This document shows positions 22,545 through 33,165 of a stretch of DNA of 64,000 nt, piece after piece. Each line of letters begins with the position of its first letter. Position 1 is the first letter of the stretch. Both the position numbers and the translations under genes were made by a program. The stretch lies in contig NC_049992.1 in NCBI RefSeq assembly GCF_000003815.2, positions 5,512,570 to 5,576,569 of the forward strand, read 5' to 3'. The notes under the pieces are model-generated. The model searched no databases, was not told where the DNA came from, and worked only from the letters and a program-made list of their open reading frames with translations. Source of the DNA: Branchiostoma floridae (lineage: Eukaryota; Chordata; Leptocardii; Amphioxiformes; Branchiostomatidae).

Positions 22545-25500
22545 ATGGCCGCGCCCATGGATTTTTGTGTGGCCGTGAAAAAAGAGGACGCACAAAACGT
22601 TCGAAAGAAACTCGAAGCGGCGGGGATTCTCGACAGATCAAGGAAAATTCAAATTCTGTCGACTGGAGAAGCTGTTATACCTGTCAAGAATCACACATCT
22701 GAAGAGATAAATGACATTTTAGGAACGTTAACATTAGACCACAGGATTTTGGATGGCGCCCCCCTCCAACCCTCTAGGAGAAAACAACATATTTCCCAGC
22801 AAGACCGACTGCGGACAGCCATTTCTAAGTTGTTAGATAAAGAAGAGTTGGACAGAGAGCTTGAAACGGACATTCCAACGAGATGGGAGAAACATGGAGA
22901 CCTTATCCTTTTGCCAGAATTTTCTTTTAGGTGTGCCCCATAATTTAATATTCTAGCCATTAAACTATGATTGATGTTATAACTTTATTTTGTGAATTTG
23001 AACAAAACAAGTTGTAGTCTGGCAGTTTGGATGGAAACCGGTTGTTGGAATTTTCGACAGCAGTGCACATACATGAGTTTGAATCAATCAAACTATGGAG
23101 CCCCAAGCAGTTACCGTAAAATACGGACTCTATACTGATATCGAGTCTAAGGGACCGTACGGCGTTTAGTGAGGGGGGAGGGCCGGTCGCCAGAGGGTCG
23201 GGTCAAAAAATTTTTGCATGGCCCTCCCCCCAGGTAAAAATTTTTTTGCTAGGCCCTCCCCCCAAGACAAAATATTTTTGCTTGGCCCTCCCCCCTCCTA
23301 TCAACTTTGAAAAAAATATTCAAGACGCCAATAAAACACTGCGCTCCCGCATTTGGAAATGTGCTTTGCGTCATACTTTTTCTTCATCGAGAAGCAGATC
23401 TCTCACCCCTAGTAAAAAAGGAAAACAGAATGGCTCAAAATATCTGCTAAATAGAGGGATAAATATCTGCTTCATAGAGGCATAAATATTTGCTTTATAG
23501 AAGCTATTTCATTGTTTTGATATTAAAACAACACCTAAAAAGCATTTGTACCTGGATTTCTAGTAGATTTGCGCCACGAAGCGGCGCGCGCCCCGCTCCC
23601 TAAATGTACGTATTGCAAGCTCGCGGGAGCGGGCCTGAGCGGCTTGACGGAAACTATTTTCAATTTACATATATTTTGGACTTTTTCTTGGTTCTGTGGT
23701 GGTAATAACTTTTGGTAAATCGGGGGAAAAAATGAATACCAAAACGACAGCACGATTCGACTTCCAAAACTGTAGTGGGGAGGGGGGCGCCGACGCGTGA
23801 CGCTGATTTTCCCACGGCGGGGTAAGACCGGTCGCCTCTCTCTAGCCGCCAGCGGGCGTGAGACCGCAGACTTGCAGGAGATCTTTTAGAAATGCCACGC
23901 TTTTTTTGCCACGATTTCCTGCATTGCTTTTTTATGGGAAAATTTGCTGGTTAGATGACATTTCTATGAAAAAAAAAATACGAGGGTTTCAAGTTTTTGA
24001 GAACGACGTTCCGAACACCATGTTCGGCGCGAAAGGCACGAAGAATCGCAAGGTAGGTCCGGGAGAATTTTGAAATCTTGACCCTCTTAAAAGCTATTTC
24101 CTTCAGTTTGAGGAGATATTTTGCTGACAAACAAAGCTAACTTTAATAGCATTTCAATTTAGAAATACAAAATTAAATCCCCCCCAAACACATTATCACG
24201 ATGTCGGTCATCAAAGGCGCGAGGCCGGTCACGTCAAAAGGGATCCAGGGAAATTTGCAAATGTTTACCTTCGAGCTCTGAAACGCCATTTCTTACATTT
24301 TGAGGGCAATAAGACAGGGATAAATTTTGCTGGCAGACTAATCTAGAGTTTAATAACATTTCTGTGCGTGAAGAAGGTTTTCGAGGGCGTCATGCATAAG
24401 CCCTGCCCCCTCACTTTCGCATTTTCACTGTATCCCGAGCGCCAACCTCGGGCGATCCCTTGCAGAGGTCCAGAAAAATTTTGAAATCTTGACCCTCTGT
24501 AACGCCGTTTCTTGGATTTTAAGGGACATCTTTTGCTGGCAGACCAAGCTATTTTTTTTTTGCTTGGCCCTCCCCCCAAGTAAAAAAAAATTGCTAGGCC
24601 CTCCCCCTGGCAAAATATTTTTTTGCTTGGCCCTCCCCCCCCTGGCGACCGGCCCTCCCCCCTCGCTAAATGCCGTACGGTCCCTAAGTATGCAGACCCA
24701 GGTACAGGGCTTTAGCCAGCTTAAATTTTTTTTCCGTCAGCCAATTACAATCGTCGCGAAAATTAATTAGAAGAACTGAACTGAAACCTTGAAAAACGGG
24801 TTTTAATGAGATTATCCTATCCGAAAGGGCGCCGACACATATTGTCAACAATCATAACAATTGAATAGCAAAACAAACAGTGTATGGCTTTTACGGCCGT
24901 GGACGGCGTCCCCAAGCCGCCTGTAGCTTCCAACAAGGATTTTTGTCCTTCAAGGTTGACGGAGTGGTTTTAAGATTTTTCCGTGAGACGCAACAAATTT
25001 CCGTCAATTGACGGAAAAACGGACGCTGGCTAGAGCCCTGCCCAGGTATGATATAAAAGCTTAAAGGCATCTCCATTCAGATTCGCCATGACTAGCATAT
25101 CCCCAATATGTATGAAATGTTTCATTATTAACATGTCTAAAATTTGGATTCTGAGGTCAGCTTAGAATTGCTTTCTCAATTTTTTCCAGATCTCCCAAAT
25201 GGAAAGAGATCCAGGCAAAATTTCACCAGCAGGACTGTGAGAACCAAGGCCTGCCCTGTCAGATGTACAGATGTTTCTGGCAGCTGATAACTGAGTCCCT
25301 GGGGGGGACCCGACTGGCCAGGAAGGGCACCATACAGGACGACCTCTACAGGTCACCCAGGGTGGAGCTGTTGCTAGGCGACCATGGATGGGTGGGGCAC
25401 ACAGACAATGGGATCAGGTGGATGTCTATTCTGTTTTCTAGCATCTACCAGGCTAGAATTTGCCCCCAAAATGGTGAAATTGACCAGGGGAGTTAATCAA

Positions 25501-28500
25501 TGCTAAGCTTTAAGCGTTTCCCCTTTGGTGGTTGTATGTAATCTCCAGGCAGATTTATTGACAAGTGGCATAAGATAGTAGCTGGCCAATGGCTTGCTGA
25601 CTCCCTTTGCCAGCTATACTCCTTGGCCAGCTTTGATACTGTCTTAGTATGCCACTGGAAAATCTGCCTGGAGACTATATAGGCTCCGTGATCTGATACA
25701 TCTCCTTGATAAAACTAATCAGACCACTTGAGGAAGGATTATCATTAACCCGCCCCTCCCTGTCCCTTGTGGGAGACACAAAAGATATTCTTATGTTAAA
25801 AAGGTGTGAAGAGGATTTTATTGTGTCCTGCCCTCATTGTAACAACAATGATGATAATTACACAGTGCTTATCTGTGCTATACACATGTAAGTGGGGTAA
25901 TCTGCAATAACAGTAAGGGGTAGATTTATCAACTCTTTAGAGAGTGAGTCCCAGAAATACTATTTTTAGACCATAAGAATTTATTTATTTATTTCTGACA
26001 TTAAAAAAAAGATGAAAGATGAAAACATAGCATTTGGTAGAAAACTTGAATCTATTTCACTTTCTAAAACTGTTGAGACATATACATGACCTTGTGTGCA
26101 TGGCAAAAAAAGGCAAAATGTAGAGAACGACCAAAAAGGCAAATCTCCAGGCAGATTTATACCATTGCCATAAGAGGTGTATATTTGCCAAACACACTCC
26201 TAGGCTGGCTTCACTCCTATGGCGCCTTTTGATACTATCTTATGCTACCGTAGGATCTGCTTGTAGATTAGAGTACAGCTGGCCAAAGGGCCCGTCTGAC
26301 TCCCTTTGGCCGACTATGCTACGAATACTCCTTTGCCAGCTTTGATCTGCCTAAAGATTACATAAAGGCAAGTTATAGGGAAGCCCCTCTTCACTACCAC
26401 CAGCTGTTTACAAAAAGGTCATTCAAATTTTACCTTACGTTTACCTTTCTCCTCAGGTACACCTTTGATGTGACAAGGTGCATGTTCTCACCTGGAAACA
26501 TCACAGAAAAGCTGCGAGTAGCCAGGATGGGCTGTGAGGGACAAACTGTCGTGGATCTGTATGCAGGTGTGTTTCTTTATTTCTTTATTTCTTTATTTGA
26601 ATTCACCACATGCAAAAACAAGTGGAAGGGAGGACAAAACAGGTGTATCAACACCTTTACAAGTTGTCCTCCCAAAAACCCGTGTTGTGAGAAGATATAT
26701 TTTACATTGTAACTGTGATGAACTGATGACAAATGTATGCTCTGTAGGTATAGGATACTTCACCCTCCCGTTCCTGGTGCATGGCAAGGCGGCAGAGGTG
26801 CACGCCTGTGAGTGGAACCCTGCAGCTGTAGAGGCACTGCAGAAAAACCTGCAGATCAACAAGGTCCAGGACAGGTAAGTAAAGGTGCACTCTCACTGCA
26901 CTTGAGTCAAGCTTGCGTCACTGCGGGGTTCATTCACCGCATCACTGTGTTGTTATTTTCTCCAATTTTTTCGAATTTAGATATTGCGTAACAGGTCAAA
27001 GTATGACTTAGAAGATGGCAAAATGCACAAAAAGTAAGAAAATTCGTTCTTTATCTCTGAAATGGGTTAAGTATTTTGGGAACCCTGCAGTGACGCAAGG
27101 GTGACGCAAGTGTAGTGAGAGTGCATCTTAACAGGCTCAGGATATTTTACAGAGAAACAAACAGTGCTCTAGTCATTGTCTGTTTTTGCATCAAAAACGA
27201 AACTTTACTGGGTGTGACAGAAAAATTTGTCAACCAATCTGTCCACCTTGACTTACAAAAATCATTGATATTAACCCTCTCAACATGTCATAATTTCAGT
27301 CTATACAGGTGCCAATTAGTACTTTTTGTGTATTATTATTACAGCTGTTATGTAAGGAGTAGACTAGGAAAACTATATATTGCTGGAAAGCTCACAGAAT
27401 GGCCTTTCCAAAACAAGCAAAATAAATATCATACCATCTTTCTGAGGACAGCAATCGTCATGGAAACCACTAAAAAACACATTTGCAACACTCCCAAAAA
27501 AAGTTTCACAAAAGAAAACATTTGGCTAGGGGCTGAGTTTTTTGTGTCATTATATTTCAGCCATACCATATATGGTATGGTGAAATATATTGTATTCGTA
27601 ATGTTTCTTTCTTTCTTTCTTTCTTTCTCCTGTCAAATCTTCAAAGCGATTCATCTCCGTCGTTCCGTGACCGAATGACCTGAAATTTGGCACAAGGGTA
27701 GAGTGGGTCAATACCGAGGTGCTGTTTTCTCATTTTTTTCATATCTGCCTCTAAAATGATTTTATTGAAGTTTAAAGGTCATGTTTTGACCAAAACGGTA
27801 TATTGTGGCCCCCTGTTCCCTTGAATTACAATGGAATGACCTTAAATTTGGTGTAGATAGGCATTAGATAGTTTGTAAAATGATCCAAGTAAAATTTTGG
27901 GCATAAACTACTTTAAAATGCTTAATTTCAGCGCTTTTCTGAGGGGAAATTGGTTTTCTTTCGGCTTCCTGCCGTGAACTCCAGTGACCCCAGAGCCCAC
28001 ACGTGCCAGGTGCCGGCGGTCTGGGGAGAGCGAGAGATAATTACTTTATGGACGCCAGCCAATCAGCGACGAGAAAGGCGAATGCTAGTTAATATTCATA
28101 AGCGGGGCCTTGCAATCCCGTATATACACAAACAGATGCATATTACAGCCTTACAGTGGCCATATGGTCCCCTTTGCCGGGTTTGAAATTGTAGTTTGCG
28201 AGGATTTGGAGTTCAGACAGGGTCATTTGAGCGGTAGCGGACGGTACGCGTGCATTGAACGTTAGTGTCGATGAATTTACCAACATTCCGCATAGCACTA
28301 TCAATCATTTTCGGCAGATTTGGACAGGGAAAATTGGACAGTTTGCGTTTAGTTTTGATACGTAAGTTTGACAGTGGCGAGAATGCATGTATTTTTTCCC
28401 GAACAAATGTAGGTATTTCTAGTGTTGTTGTTGTTCTTTTTTGACGTAAACTTTGTACATTCAAATTGTAAGTAACTTTAAACTGCCAGAGTTTGAGCCC

Positions 28501-31488
28501 AATAAAACACTCTCAGTACCAGAGTATCACCACTGACCTCCGAAAAGAAACCCCCGAACAAAGTAGAAACACCTATCCTCCAGGTCTCGCACGCTACGAG
28601 CAGGAAATTATAACACTCAGACAAGATTACGTCCGATGGCTGATTGCATACAAAGTAAAACAATTTAACAGTGGTATGCAGGGGCATATACTTAACAAAG
28701 AATTCGAAGAAAAATGAAATATATAGATAAAGCAAAATCAAATTAACTTGTTGGTCCTGGGATCTTTCAGAAAAGAAATGAAGCGACAGAGTGGTAAAAT
28801 TCTTGTAAAATTTCGAGACGTCTCCGTTTATGTAATGGCTCATACAAAACAAGAAGAAGATTGAAGTTTTTAGCTTGAAAAAAAAAACAACAACACTCCT
28901 ACTACACAGTACCTGCACCTGACAATTATTAAAACGTATGCCCTACTTGCTTAAAAAAGGTTCATTGCAATAATAAATGTACCCACATCACAAAGAGATT
29001 ATGACGGTACTTAGACCTAGTTATCGAAGTGGAAATTGTTGAATGGCGTCATGTAATTTCATTATGAAAATTTTCTGAATGGAAGATGCGTTTTTTTTTC
29101 ACTCTCGGAAAAATAGGAGTTGCCGCAATTCTAAAAACCAATCAGTTATGCCTAGGCGCTCCTGTGGAAGATTATATTCTTCCATATGGGCCCGGGGCAT
29201 ATTGGACAAGCTCTGTTTTGACCTGGAATCAATTCACAATATTATTTCTCTTTTGGGGATAACTTACAGTTAAAATTTTGCATTTTTGCGCAGGGGTGAC
29301 TTGGAACAGTCCAATGTTGCGTGGGAATGGGTATGGCTGAAATATGCTGTATTTGCACCCAAGCAAATGTCGGCCTTTCTAGTTTATCATAAAACTATGT
29401 AGAAATACTCAAACATACATACACAATGCTGGTATGCTGTTAGAATGACCAAAACTAAAAATCAAAGCATGATTTCAAATAAGTTCAGTGTTGATAAACA
29501 AATGTTCACCCCAATAAACAACATCTGTGCCCCCCTCCCCACACCTGTAGTTAAAATAAATAAAAATGATGAATATGCCTTGTGCTAAATAGCAAATTAT
29601 TTTTCTGGATGTTCTCCACATATCAGGGAGTCAAATAAATCCACTTACTATGACTTGGGTAGAGAAACAGGTATCAGAGTATCTAAAATGTCAATTGGGA
29701 CCAGTGACCTATCTGACCTGACCTGGTCCACCTCATGTCCCAAGAAAAACAACAAGGAAGCATACATGTAGAACTCATTAGACACAGTGATATCAGCTCA
29801 TTTGATCTCAACAAAAACAGCTGGGTGTTTGCCTTGCTGTCCCTCAAGGATTTCCCTGTCATCACTCTTGTAAGCCTCCAACAAAATTATCCACCAAACT
29901 GTCTCCATTTCTGCTAAATTTACTAAATAAACCTGTAGAAAACTGAAGCCAAAACACACGCTGGAGGCCTCAGAAACAGGGCTCAAATGCTACATCCCTT
30001 CTGGTTGGTCAAAGATCCTGATTGGCAGACTCTGCCAAATTTCCCATTTCACAGTAGTCAGTTTGAATTTCCCGCCGAATTAAACCTGAAGCCACCAGCG
30101 ATGATCGTGGCTTCTCGCGTCCTATGGGAAAGCCATGATAGTGGCTTCTCGTGTTGAGAGGGTTAAATGATGAAAAAAAAACTGAATTTGAATAAATAAA
30201 ATCCCATCTTATTAGCCCATCAAAAATATCAAACAACATTTCTTCCTAGCCTTGAAAAGTTCAATCAAAAATAGGTCGGCTGTAAGTTACTTTTGCACGA
30301 TTTTTATGTTAATGACCATACCCAGGTTAGAACTGATGGTAACTATGAAGCATTAGCTGTAATAGCAATTGCAAAATACTGTAATTCCTGATTTTTTCAA
30401 TGTTCACGGTTTTCACGGTGATGACTGTAATGTGAACTTATCATTACTGATAACAAATAATTGACAGACTTTTTTTATGTGCACTTGCCGTGACAGTGAA
30501 CATTTAGTTCCGAGAACAAGTTAAATTTTCTCAGACCGTGAAAGTTTAGTACAGAGAAGACAAAGTGAATTACAGTAATACAAATGTGAGAGATGTTTTC
30601 TTCCTTCTTTCCTTCGTCCTGTATTTTCGTAAATGTGGCCTCTCTGGTTTACATGTGTGTTTTATGTATTTGTCCTACAGATGTACAGTCCACCATGGAG
30701 ACAACAGACAGGTGTGTCCGAGGGGCGTGGCGGACCGTGTGAACCTTGGTCTGATACCCTCCTCCAGGAGTGGCTGGCCGGTGGCCTGTGCCGCACTGAG
30801 ACCAACCACAGGAGGCATTCTGCACATTCACGAAAACGTCACAACTTTCCACAAAAACGACACTTATGGTGGCAAAATTTCTGTCGCTGGAACAATGGCC
30901 AATACAAAGACACATGATTTTAAACAAGATTCAAGCCAACATACAAGCAATAGCTTTGAGGAAGATGTTTCTTCGGAACATACGGAGATATGTGGTAGTA
31001 GCAAAAATAAAGACGCTTCAAGTGAGTTTTCTGTAAATCATAATCTACAGAAAGAAGAGCATGAAAGTCAAATATACTGTAAACAGTGCTGTCATAAAGT
31101 ACATTGCAGTAGAGAGAGTGAAGCAGGCACATGTGATTTAAAGGGTTTTGCTACATCTTCAGATAGTGGTGAAAGTGTTCAAATGGTAAAAGATAATGTA
31201 CAGAATACGGGAAAGGACAATTCTGGTTTTGTTGCCATTCAAGATGAAAGTTGTCAAAGACAAAAAACACACCAGACAGATTCTGCTGTGAGTGCAAAAG
31301 CTACATCTGTAAAAGAGGAATGGAATCTTTGGGCTGACAGAGTTGCTAATGACATCCAAAGATTGTTGTCAGAAATGCAAGGTGGTACATGGCAGACAAG
31401 GGTTTTACATATTGAGCATGTAAAGTCGTATGCACCACATGTTGACCATCTTGTGGTGGATTTAGAGTGTAGGCCTTTACAGACCTGA
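22545..31488 (+). CDS. TYW2: TYW2 (TRMT12), tRNA wybutosine-synthesising aminocarboxypropyl transferase
   Basis: Exons 22545-22930, 25190-25417, 26457-26566, 26748-26874 and 30681-31488 join in phase to 552 residues. The enzyme moves the 3-amino-3-carboxypropyl group of SAM onto the modified G37 of tRNA-Phe during wybutosine synthesis (family knowledge). Hallmarks: LLLGDHGWVGHTDNGIR, FSPGNITEKLRVARM, SAM-binding VVDLYAGIGYFTLPFLVHG, HACEWNPAAVEAL, HHGDNR, NLGLIPSS, GGILHIHENV and the C-terminal VKSYAPHVDHLVVDLEC. It is about 100 residues longer than human TRMT12 (about 448). The excess is largely a Ser/Asp/Glu/Lys-rich stretch in exon 5 between HIHENV and WNLWADRV, including a Cys cluster CKQCCHKVHC. 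AATAAA lies at 31522, 34 bp past the stop. Confidence 0.95.
23147..24688. mobile_element. PIF/Harbinger-like 1.5-kb element with TAA duplication
   Basis: Inverted ends of about 45 bp start GGGACCGTACGGC and include GGGGGGAGGGCCGGTCGCCA. They are flanked by TAA on both sides (23148-23150, 24686-24688). Subterminal GGCCCTCCCCCC motifs are repeated 3-4 times per side. No transposase frame is seen. It lies in TYW2 intron 1. Confidence 0.85.
24705..25040 (+). mobile_element. hAT-type MITE 'CAGGGCTTTAGCCAGC'
   Basis: The 336-bp element has ends CAGGGCTTTAGCCAGC and GCTGGCTAGAGCCCTG and an exact 8-bp duplication CCCAGGTA. The interior has an inverted TTCCGTCA / TGACGGAA repeat. A related element is at 47842-48210. 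Confidence 0.9.
25541..25676. mobile_element. Short MITE 'TCTCCAGGCAGAT'
   Basis: Terminal inverted repeats TCTCCAGGCAGATTT and AAATCTGCCTGGAGA enclose about 105 bp with GGCCAGCTTTGATAC. Related rearranged copies lie at 26143-26360 and 18300-18625. Confidence 0.75.
26143..26360. mobile_element. Rearranged MITE 'TCTCCAGGCAGAT' copy
   Basis: It starts AAATCTCCAGGCAGATTTAT and ends TGATCTGCCTAAAGATTA, with internal CCTTTGGCCGACTATGCTAC-type motifs, in TYW2 intron 2. Confidence 0.6.
26883..27128. mobile_element. Harbinger-like MITE at the TYW2 exon 4 donor
   Basis: 246 bp with ends AGGTGCACTCTCACTGCACT and AGTGTAGTGAGAGTGCATCT and a TAA on each side. It begins 8 bases into intron 4 (exon end 26874), directly after the GTAAGT donor. 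A related, interrupted element is at 54417-54890. Confidence 0.85.
27560..27960. repeat. Palindrome-headed interspersed repeat with TTTC microsatellite
   Basis: CCATACCATATATGGTATGG (27561-27580) is a perfect palindrome, extended by TATATTTCA / TGAAATATA arms. A (TTTC)n run and AT-rich sequence with CCTGAAATTTGG / CCTTAAATTTGG subrepeats follow. It appears to be a repeat in TYW2 intron 4, not a gene. Confidence 0.5.
27961..30376. other. TYW2 intron 4, unassigned
   Basis: No gene was seen. At 28055-28130 there is a promoter-like cluster (AGCCAATCAGCGACG, AATATTCATAAG, CGTATATACAC) whose significance is unknown. Confidence 0.4.
30377..30577. mobile_element. TA-flanked MITE 'ACTGTAATTC'
   Basis: ACTGTAATTC at the left and GAATTACAGT at the right, each within TA dinucleotides, with further internal inverted GTTCACGGTTTTCACGGTGA-like sequence. 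This is consistent with a Tc1/mariner-type MITE. It lies about 100 bp before TYW2 exon 5. Confidence 0.7.
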
Positions 31489-31521
31489 AAAGTTAATTTT
31501 AATGAGTTTGTCAAGAAATGT

Positions 31522-31527
31522 AATAAA
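31522..31527 (+). terminator. TYW2 polyadenylation signal
   Basis: Canonical AATAAA 34 bp after the TYW2 stop, followed by a GT-rich TGTATTGTTGTTGTTT stretch. Confidence 0.7.
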
Positions 31528-32700
31528 TGATGCAAAATATCGCTGTATTGTTGTTGTTTCCTTTTTTAGTGTTATTACTTTTAGAATAGGTAGATTTGTA
31601 TCAGACCTAAATATCTGGTCTGTTTCAGTAATGAGAGAAGAGGGAGCTCAGGATAATCATGGGATAATGTAGGACACCACTAATATGATGACTTTCTAAC
31701 ATACCAGTATATCCTGCAATAATAGAAGGTTTTGCTATGTGGCGTAATTGAAGCGTGTTTGTCAGCTGTCGCACCACTACATTTAGGCATTTACATAGAA
31801 AACCTACCATGCGTAACTTTTCCTTCGCAGCAATGCGCAGGTGAATTGTTCCCAAGTAAAGGCAACAAGTGTACTCAGTGGATAGCAAACATTGTCTGGG
31901 GGATTTGACACAATAACCGTTTATGCGTCATTGACGAATTATGTTTCAGGAAATAGTAAGGTGAGTAACCTTAGCCAGGAAGTAACGTTACTCCATTCTG
32001 ACTCAATGTTTGCACAAGGCAGGAATATGTAAAAAACAGGCCTTTGGGTCTTTCTGGTCAACATTATTGCTGAACAAGTTGGTCAAAACAAAAGAAACAA
32101 TAGACTTTCACAACTTGATATACGGAAAGAATGTCTTGATTTCCCAAAGACTTCACTTCTTAAAATTTCACCTTTTTTTTGTTGCAAATATCAAAACAAC
32201 GCTCTTTTTTGCTGATATTTCTAGTACTACTGTTAAAAGAATAAAAGAAAGGAAACGAAAGCAAACAAATGACTGAATACTTCGGCGTAACGTCAAAGAG
32301 TAAACTTTTAGGTTACGTTAACGTTATTACTTTGATGACGCATAAGGATACAGCAACAACAGTATTGACTTTCATTTAGGTTATGCATTCATTTTGAACA
32401 ACTTCAAGAGCCACTGAGACGATTTCCTTGTTCCGGTGATTTAAAGACGCTTATCATGACAGGTAAGTGACCCCGCCCATCCTCTTTATTTATTATACCC
32501 ATGGTGATGTGACGTCGGCTGACAGGCTAAGCATGGGGCAGTTAGAGGGTCATTGTAGGGGTTTTCACATACATTCAAATGATCATTTATAAAAATATGC
32601 AGCATCTAAAAATAATCTAAACCAATACATACATCTTGTAATATATTTTATGAATCGTTAAGTCATGTGAGTGAGGTATACTTGGCTTGGATATTACTAA
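31528..32700. other. TYW2-LRR gene intergenic region
   Basis: No gene was recognised. ATGACAG/GTAAGT at 32457-32468 looks like a donor, but its phase would give an immediate stop in LRR exon 2, so at most it is a non-coding alternative first exon. Confidence 0.4.
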
Positions 32701-32739
32701 ATGATCTAAAATCGAGTTCACAAAAGCCTAATACTGAGC

Positions 32740-33165
32740 CCCAGTTTTGGACGCCATCTTGAACGAGTCGCTACGCACGGAATATCGACCACCACGGGGA
32801 ACTTTCGTCCTGTCTTCACGTTGGATCGGATTTCTCGGCACTGTTGACATCAAAACGTTTGAAACTGTATCGGACTGTGTCTCAGATATTTACAACACTT
32901 AAGGATTACCCAAGGAGTGGATTGTACGACGTTTGGCGGACAAAAAAACTATCGCGAAGCTTTAGTTTGGGACACTTCTTCTAGGTTTGGGACGTCCCGA
33001 AAGAAGGATAAAGTTTTGCGGCTCAAACTGTGCTCCTCACGAAGTGATTGTGAAGCCATGGTGAGCTGAACAGCTCTGAGACTTCTGACAGACTTACCAA
33101 GCGACTGTCTGGACAGGAAAAATCAAACTTTCGGAGATGTCAGGGTAGCGGAAACCACGAGAAAG
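32740..33165 (+). promoter_or_regulatory. LRR-gene promoter/5' UTR with two minimal uORFs
   Basis: GACGCCATCTTGAACG (about 32751) matches an inverted YY1-like motif. Two tiny upstream frames precede the start: ATG GTG AGC TGA at 33058-33069 and ATG TCA GGG TAG at 33137-33148. The transcription start is not resolved. Confidence 0.5.

Noticed and set aside
26470-26878. Continuous frame through TYW2 intron 3
   Set aside because: The intervening 181 bp has good GT-AG ends, and removing it restores the conserved VVDLYAGIGYFTLP motif.
27115-27678. 187-residue open frame as a gene
   Set aside because: Low-complexity, Phe/Lys-rich, no motif, lies in TYW2 intron 4 and runs into a TTTC microsatellite and a palindromic repeat.
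28478-28918. 146-residue minus-strand frame as a gene
   Set aside because: AT-driven Phe/Leu-rich composition, no recognisable domain, inside TYW2 intron 4.
32457-32468. ATGACAG/GTAAGT as the LRR gene's coding first exon
   Set aside because: Its phase would put a stop four codons into exon 2, while ATGTCGGAAAG at 33166 joins cleanly.
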